Shown in pieces: positions 5,934 to 9,785 of a stretch of DNA of 9,785 bases (position 1 is its first letter; every line of letters begins with the position of its first letter). A program made the translations under genes and the position numbers. Source of the stretch: Dehalococcoidia bacterium UBA4060 (GTDB taxonomy: Bacteria; Chloroflexota; Dehalococcoidia; GIF9; UBA5629); assembly GCA_002383665.1 (NCBI GenBank), contig DFZI01000027.1:6338-16122 (forward strand), in the 5' to 3' direction. The notes beneath the pieces were generated by a model, which saw nothing but the letters and a program-made list of their open reading frames with translations, was not told where the DNA came from and made no database searches.

Positions 5934-8360
5934 TTATGGAGATGTTTTTTCCAGCCGGTACCATAACCTCTGCCCATCGGTGATGAACTCTATGGTGCCG
6001 TTAGCCATGGTGGTGAAAGTTCTGCCGCCCGTCTGCGCGTTCAGCCGTTCTACCACTTCTCCTGCCGGGTGTCCGAAGCGGTTACACTCTCCTACTGAGA
6101 TGGCAACTGCGGAAGGAGAGACGGCCGCCAAGAACTCTTGCGTGGTGGAGCTACGGCTGCCGTGGTGGGCGACTTTTAATACCTGGCTGCTTAGATCAGC
6201 TCTATCCATCAGCAGGCGACGCTCGGCGTCGGTGGCAATATCGGCAGTTAGCAGAAAGGCCATGTCCTCATACGACAGGCGCAGCACCAGCGAGTTATTA
6301 TTTATATCATCGTCAGTGCCGCAAAGAGGCTCACGTGGCGGATTCAGCACAGCCAGGCCGAGGCCTTTGCCAAGATATATCTGGCGGCCTTCGCTCAAGC
6401 GGACAGTCTCGACTCCTTTTTCTCCGGCCGTTTTGATAATGGCCTGTCCGAGCTGGGTATCGAAATTTACGGCCGGCAGTGCCAGGTATTTAATATTGTA
6501 TTTATGCATGATTTGGACTGCCCCGGCAATATGGTCGGACTGGCATTGCGTAAGTATCAGCATATCGATGTCACGGTCCCAGAAGGGCAACTGGCGACCG
6601 AGCTGTGTGCAGGCAGCCAGGGGATCCGGTCCCGCATCGACCAGTATGTCACTTCCCTCTGGCGTCCTGATTAGTATTGAATCACCCTGTCCCACATCCA
6701 GTATGCTGACGTGCAGTTTCCCGTCGGGCAGGACTGCAAAGGCCGACCAGACCAGTATGTTGGCTATGCCTAATGCGACAAAAACCGGAGTGATATACGA
6801 CTTAAGCCGTATTCCTATTATGGCCTGCCATATATTTACGGCAAGGTTTTGCAGGGCCTTCCATGCACTCTGCGCCAGGTCACGGCGGAAGATGAGCAAT
6901 GCTATGATGGCCAGGAGGATGTAATCGGCTATGGCCTGCCATGGTTGCAGGGCCAGGCTGCCGATAGCTGCTACCGGTATAGCAGCGAATATATCGACAA
7001 CGAGGAGGAAATACTGTAGAAAAACCCAGGCAATCCAGCCTGCTGCTATCCCCAGAGGCTGCCAGATCAGGCCTGTAATCGCTGTTAGCATCGAGGTTAG
7101 AATGATGCCGGGGAAGGCGGGCATGGCAAAGAAGGTCGCAGGCAGGCTGGCCAGGGAGAAGGAGTGGAAGTTGAGGGCTGTGACCGGCCAGGTGGAGAGT
7201 ATGGCAGCCAGCGTGGTACCAAAGCTGGTGGCGGAGACCTTCTTAAACCTTGTTAGATGACGGTTTCCTTTGTCTTCAGCGGGGCTGACGACGCGTATCA
7301 ACCAGGGTGAGATGAGGACCAGCCCCAGCATGGAAAGGACGCTGAGTTGGAAGCTGACATCATGCAGCACCCCGGGGTCGATGGCCAGCATCAGAGCTGC
7401 TGCCAGGAACAGGGCGGTGATGCCGGTGCGCTGTCTGCCCAGCAACTCCGCCAGGAGGAAGACACTGCCCATAAAAGCGGCCCGCACCATCGTCGGCGGG
7501 AGTCCGGTCAGCAGTGTGTACAGCCAGATAAACGCCAGTGAAATCCAGATATACAGCCTGTTCCTGCGCCCCAGCAGCCAGACGGAGAGTGTGAGGACAA
7601 TGCCCAGCACGATGGTCAGGTTCAGTCCGGAGATGGCGATGAGATGGGTTGTGCCTGTCAGGTAGAAGTCATGGACCAGAGAGTCCGGCAGTCCGCCTCT
7701 CATGCCCAGCAGTATGGCCTGGGCCAGCAGTCCCGTGGTCCCAGGCAGGCATGAGGTCAGGCTTTCTCCCAATCTGTTCCTGGCAGCATAAATCCAGGCC
7801 AGAGGCGTGAAGCCGGTGCCGGTTGTCAGTGTCTGCACCCCGGGATAGTTGATGATGGAATATATATGCTGGCCTGCCAGGTAGCCACGGTAGTCGAAAT
7901 CGTCAAACTGCGGCGGTGTTTCCAGCTTCCCCGAGAGCCGCAGTACGTCGCCATAGCTCAGGTCTTTATAGAAGGGCAGGTACACCAGTGCATCGCCCCT
8001 GACTTCAGTCATTTTCCCGCCCAGAGTCACCTGATTGGCTGAGAAGCGGAAGGTGAGGGACTGGCCTTTGATTTCGGGCGTGCTTTCCACTCTGCCTTCG
8101 ATGACTGCGGGACCCGTACAGTTATAGTATTGCAGACAGGTATCGTCCACGATCGGAATGGTTGCCCGGTACCTGAGGAGCCCGCCTGACAGTGCCAGCA
8201 TACATAGCCCGACCAGTATCAATGGCCTCCTGTGCGAAGGGAGGAGGGCCGCCAGCACAAAAACAGGCAGAGAGAGTGCCAGCATCCAGGCCTGGGCTTC
8301 TATAGCGGGCCCGACGGTAATTCCGGCCAGCCAGGCCAGGCAAAGATAAATCAAAGGCAT
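5934..8360 (-). CDS. comEC: ComEC/Rec2 DNA-uptake channel with an atypical metallo-beta-lactamase domain
   Basis: An 808-residue polytopic membrane protein, full length for ComEC, which carries one DNA strand across the inner membrane during natural transformation. Order of parts: two or three N-terminal membrane helices (about 4-65), an extracytoplasmic DUF4131/OB-like region (about 75-185), the Competence domain with many helices (about 200-535) including HLIAISGLNLT (239-249), and a C-terminal metallo-beta-lactamase domain with DVGQGD (555-560), VDAGPD (574-579), LLTADI (703-708) and HHGS (732-735). Where the family has a His-rich metal motif (HxDxDH or HxHxDH) this protein reads QCQSDH (605-610): the first His and the second ligand are Gln, while D609 and H610 remain. 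The ATG lies 5 nt after the comEA stop with a GGGAG site overlapping the end of comEA, so the two are an operon. Confidence 0.93.
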   Translation of the reverse strand: MPLIYLCLAWLAGITVGPAIEAQAWMLALSLPVFVLAALLPSHRRPLILVGLCMLALSGGLLRYRATIPIVDDTCLQYYNCTGPAVIEGRVESTPEIKGQSLTFRFSANQVTLGGKMTEVRGDALVYLPFYKDLSYGDVLRLSGKLETPPQFDDFDYRGYLAGQHIYSIINYPGVQTLTTGTGFTPLAWIYAARNRLGESLTSCLPGTTGLLAQAILLGMRGGLPDSLVHDFYLTGTTHLIAISGLNLTIVLGIVLTLSVWLLGRRNRLYIWISLAFIWLYTLLTGLPPTMVRAAFMGSVFLLAELLGRQRTGITALFLAAALMLAIDPGVLHDVSFQLSVLSMLGLVLISPWLIRVVSPAEDKGNRHLTRFKKVSATSFGTTLAAILSTWPVTALNFHSFSLASLPATFFAMPAFPGIILTSMLTAITGLIWQPLGIAAGWIAWVFLQYFLLVVDIFAAIPVAAIGSLALQPWQAIADYILLAIIALLIFRRDLAQSAWKALQNLAVNIWQAIIGIRLKSYITPVFVALGIANILVWSAFAVLPDGKLHVSILDVGQGDSILIRTPEGSDILVDAGPDPLAACTQLGRQLPFWDRDIDMLILTQCQSDHIAGAVQIMHKYNIKYLALPAVNFDTQLGQAIIKTAGEKGVETVRLSEGRQIYLGKGLGLAVLNPPREPLCGTDDDINNNSLVLRLSYEDMAFLLTADIATDAERRLLMDRADLSSQVLKVAHHGSRSSTTQEFLAAVSPSAVAISVGECNRFGHPAGEVVERLNAQTGGRTFTTMANGTIEFITDGQRLWYRLEKTSP

Positions 8361-8365
8361 GCCGG

Positions 8366-8875
8366 TTAATCTCCCACTGAGGCGTAATCCCTGACCCGGT
8401 CCACGGTCGATTGACCGAAGCCTTCGATCTTCCCCAGGTCATCCACACTGCGGAAGGGTCCGTTCCTGGTGCGGTACTCTATGATCATCCGGGCTCTGCC
8501 CTCGCCGATTCCAGGCAATGCCTGCAGCAGCCAGGCTTCAGCGCGGTTCAGGTCAACTCTCTGCGGCAGGGAAGCATTATTTTTATCTGGTACCATAATG
8601 CTGATATGGGATATGTCAGCATCGGCAGAGAGCCCTGCCGAGGAGACCAGTGAACTGAGCGTATCGTCGGGCTTGGCGGAGTAGATGCCCGGCCGCATCA
8701 CGGCGCCGCCGATATACACATCGCCGGAAATGGAGGGCGATCGTGTATCGGCCAGGGCGATCTCGACCGGCTGAAGCTGTGCCAGCCTTACCGACAGGAA
8801 TGCTCCGCCCGTGATGAGGCTGGCAAGCAGAAATAATGCTATAATAAGCCACATTTTCTCACGAAGACCCTGCAT
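8366..8875 (-). CDS. comEA: ComEA-type competence DNA-binding protein (SLBB plus helix-hairpin-helix)
   Basis: A 169-residue membrane-anchored DNA receptor that hands double-stranded DNA to ComEC outside the membrane. One N-terminal helix (about 8-28) anchors it. An SLBB-type domain follows, with VYIGGAVMRPGIYSAKPDDTL (53-73). The C-terminal helix-hairpin-helix repeats contain VDLNRAEAWLLQALPGIGEGRA (107-128) and YRTRNGPFRSVDDLGKIEGFG (134-154), the family's two GxG hairpins. Length is normal for ComEA of Gram-positive-like bacteria. The ATG at 8875-8873 has a GGGAGG site (8888-8883) at 7 nt. It is first in the comEA-comEC operon and divergent from smpB, with only 54 bp between start codons, so the two promoters must be closely packed. 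I could not pick a convincing promoter for it. Confidence 0.92.
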   Translation of the reverse strand: MQGLREKMWLIIALFLLASLITGGAFLSVRLAQLQPVEIALADTRSPSISGDVYIGGAVMRPGIYSAKPDDTLSSLVSSAGLSADADISHISIMVPDKNNASLPQRVDLNRAEAWLLQALPGIGEGRARMIIEYRTRNGPFRSVDDLGKIEGFGQSTVDRVRDYASVGD

Positions 8876-8913
8876 AAAACTGCCTCCCTTTATCTATTGT
8901 GCGTATGCGGTGG

Positions 8914-8919
8914 TAGAAT
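8914..8919 (+). promoter_or_regulatory. Possible -10 box of the smpB gene
   Basis: TAGAAT (five of six matches to TATAAT) lies 10 nt before the smpB ATG. No good -35 is found at 16-19 bp upstream. If used, transcription would start about 4 nt before the ATG, giving an almost leaderless mRNA; no well-placed ribosome site is present (GGTGG at 8909-8913 is too far). Confidence 0.3.
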
Positions 8920-8929
8920 TTTATCACAT

Positions 8930-9397
8930 ATGGACAACATAAAGACTATAGCGGTTAATAAAAAAGCCTATCATGATTATCACATCCTGGAGAGCTATGA
9001 AGCCGGGGTTGCTCTCAAAGGATCTGAGATCAAGTCCATCCGCCTCGGCAGAGTGAACATCAAGGATGCCTATGCCAAACCGGAGGGGAGTGAGCTGTGG
9101 CTGTACAACTCGCATATAGCGGCCTACCAGGCAGGCGGGTTTGATTCGCACGAGCCCGGCCGGAGGCGCAAGCTGCTCATGCACCGTAACCAGATCGCTG
9201 AGCTTGCGGCTGTGGTAAGCCAGAAAGGTTTGACTCTGGTGCCGTTGCGGGTTTATATTAAAAATGGTATTGCCAAGTTGGAGATAGGTGTCGGCAGGGG
9301 CAAGAAGCAGTATGACAAGCGTGATGCTATTGCCCGGCGCGATACCGAGCGAGAGCTGGAGCGGGCCTTGAAGACAGGGCGCCGCAAGGCACATTAA
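8930..9397 (+). CDS. smpB: SsrA-binding protein SmpB
   Basis: A 155-residue SmpB, the tmRNA partner that brings alanyl-tmRNA to ribosomes stalled on broken mRNAs and mimics the missing codon-anticodon part. Conserved segments in order: NKKAYHDYHILESYEAGVAL (10-29), KGSEIKSIRLGRVNIKDAY (30-48), the LYNSHIAAY segment (58-66), HEPGRRRKLLMHRNQI (74-89), LVPLRVYIKNGIAKLEIGVGRGKKQYDKRD (103-132) and the basic helical tail (133-155) that reaches the decoding site. The ATG at 8930 gives the normal family length; a TTG at 8897 would add 11 residues with no family similarity. It ends 11 nt before the tmRNA gene. Confidence 0.96.
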   Translation: MDNIKTIAVNKKAYHDYHILESYEAGVALKGSEIKSIRLGRVNIKDAYAKPEGSELWLYNSHIAAYQAGGFDSHEPGRRRKLLMHRNQIAELAAVVSQKGLTLVPLRVYIKNGIAKLEIGVGRGKKQYDKRDAIARRDTERELERALKTGRRKAH

Positions 9398-9408
9398 AAC
9401 CAGAATAT

Positions 9409-9758
9409 GGGGGCGCGTGGCTTCGACAGGGAAAAGCCTACAGTACTGCAAGCCGAGGTGCTATCTACCTCGTTAATCAGGTAGCAAAAAAACAACTGCC
9501 GACGAAGCAGTTCCTGTAGCAGCCTAAAGAAGGCAGCTCGTCCAACCTTTCCTCGTCCCGGTGGGAGGGGATTGGGCGACGAAATGCCGGGATGCGATAG
9601 CCCTGATGCCGGTGCAGGCTATCTAAGATTTACCGGATGGCCCGTTTAAACTCTGCCTGCAGAGGTTGAGCGGGCGACATTAAAGCGCAGGCTAAGCTTG
9701 TAGAGGTGCTGGCAACTTTTTTCTGGACGGGGAGTTCGACCCTCCCTCGCCTCCACCA
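9409..9758 (+). ncRNA. ssrA: Transfer-messenger RNA (tmRNA)
   Basis: A one-piece tmRNA of 350 nt. The 5' end GGGGGCG pairs with CGCCTCC just before the encoded ACCA end (9755-9758), forming the 7-bp acceptor stem with one G-U. The GTGGCTTCGACAGGG segment near the 5' end is the tmRNA D-arm-like signature. At the 3' side GGGAG-TTCGACC-CTCCC forms the T arm. Pseudoknot 1 contains the hairpin CGAGGT/ACCTCG (9454-9459 with 9467-9472). The tag reading frame ends in GTAGCAGCCTAA with the stop at 9525-9527; the likely peptide is SKKTTADEAVPVAA, perhaps with an extra N-terminal Gly. Helix 5 pairs TCGTC (9538-9542) with GACGA (9578-9582) and continues with TTTCCTC/GAGGGGA. The rest holds the downstream pseudoknots. 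It probably shares a transcript with smpB. Confidence 0.96.
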
Positions 9759-9785
9759 ATGAAAACTTAAGGCTGCAATAATTCT

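Noticed and set aside
5890..6924. A 344-codon open frame on the plus strand, antisense to comEC
   Set aside because: It lies within the comEC coding region, its product is rich in Ser, Arg, Pro and Cys without recognisable motifs, and the ComEC frame has clear family motifs throughout. It is a shadow frame.
9368..9400. Internal promoter for ssrA (TTGAAG and TAAAAC in the end of smpB)
   Set aside because: The spacer would be 21 bp and both hexamers match only four of six positions; too weak to call.
9759..9785. Terminator or tRNA gene after ssrA
   Set aside because: Only 27 bp remain and they show no hairpin, T run or tRNA-like element.

Overview
The window is a gene-dense bacterial chromosome segment with moderate GC. 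It has no insertion sequences, phage genes, CRISPR arrays or long empty stretches; the longest gap is about 145 bp. Gene content fits an anaerobe: a four-subunit 2-oxoacid:ferredoxin oxidoreductase in gamma-delta-alpha-beta order, the DUF2953-GerW pair, comEA-comEC and smpB-ssrA. A Chloroflexota (Dehalococcoidia-like) or Firmicutes-like bacterium is my best guess. This is inference from gene content and style only; no 16S or ribosomal protein gene is present to settle it.

Layout. Positions 1-2281, minus strand, hold a porG-porD-porA-porB operon read right to left. A TTGACA-type promoter sits just beyond porG, and porB runs off the left edge after 22 codons. Positions 2284-3063, minus, encode a YgjP/DUF45 zinc metallopeptidase whose -10 box lies so close to its ATG that the mRNA may be leaderless. 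Divergent from it on the plus strand is a short sugar-nucleotidyltransferase (3209-3904). It is followed by a compact cluster of gerW (ytfJ), a DUF2953 (ytfI-like) membrane protein and a small overlapping gene whose product resembles a reduced GerW (3992-5225).

This cluster runs tail-to-tail into an NYN-domain nuclease gene on the minus strand (5137-5817), with 89 bp of 3' overlap. To its right, also on the minus strand, lies the DNA-uptake pair comEA-comEC (5934-8875). ComEC has an altered metal-binding motif in its metallo-beta-lactamase domain. Divergent from comEA, smpB (8930-9397) is followed after 11 bp by ssrA (tmRNA, 9409-9758), so the two partners of trans-translation probably share a transcript.

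Most of the window is recognisable housekeeping and competence machinery, and I do not see a clearly new multi-gene system. The points most worth a second look are the His/Asp-to-Gln changes in ComEC, the GerW-DUF2953-mini-GerW arrangement, the stretched first iron-sulfur motif of PorD, the probable leaderless start of the metallopeptidase gene, and the tmRNA tag.
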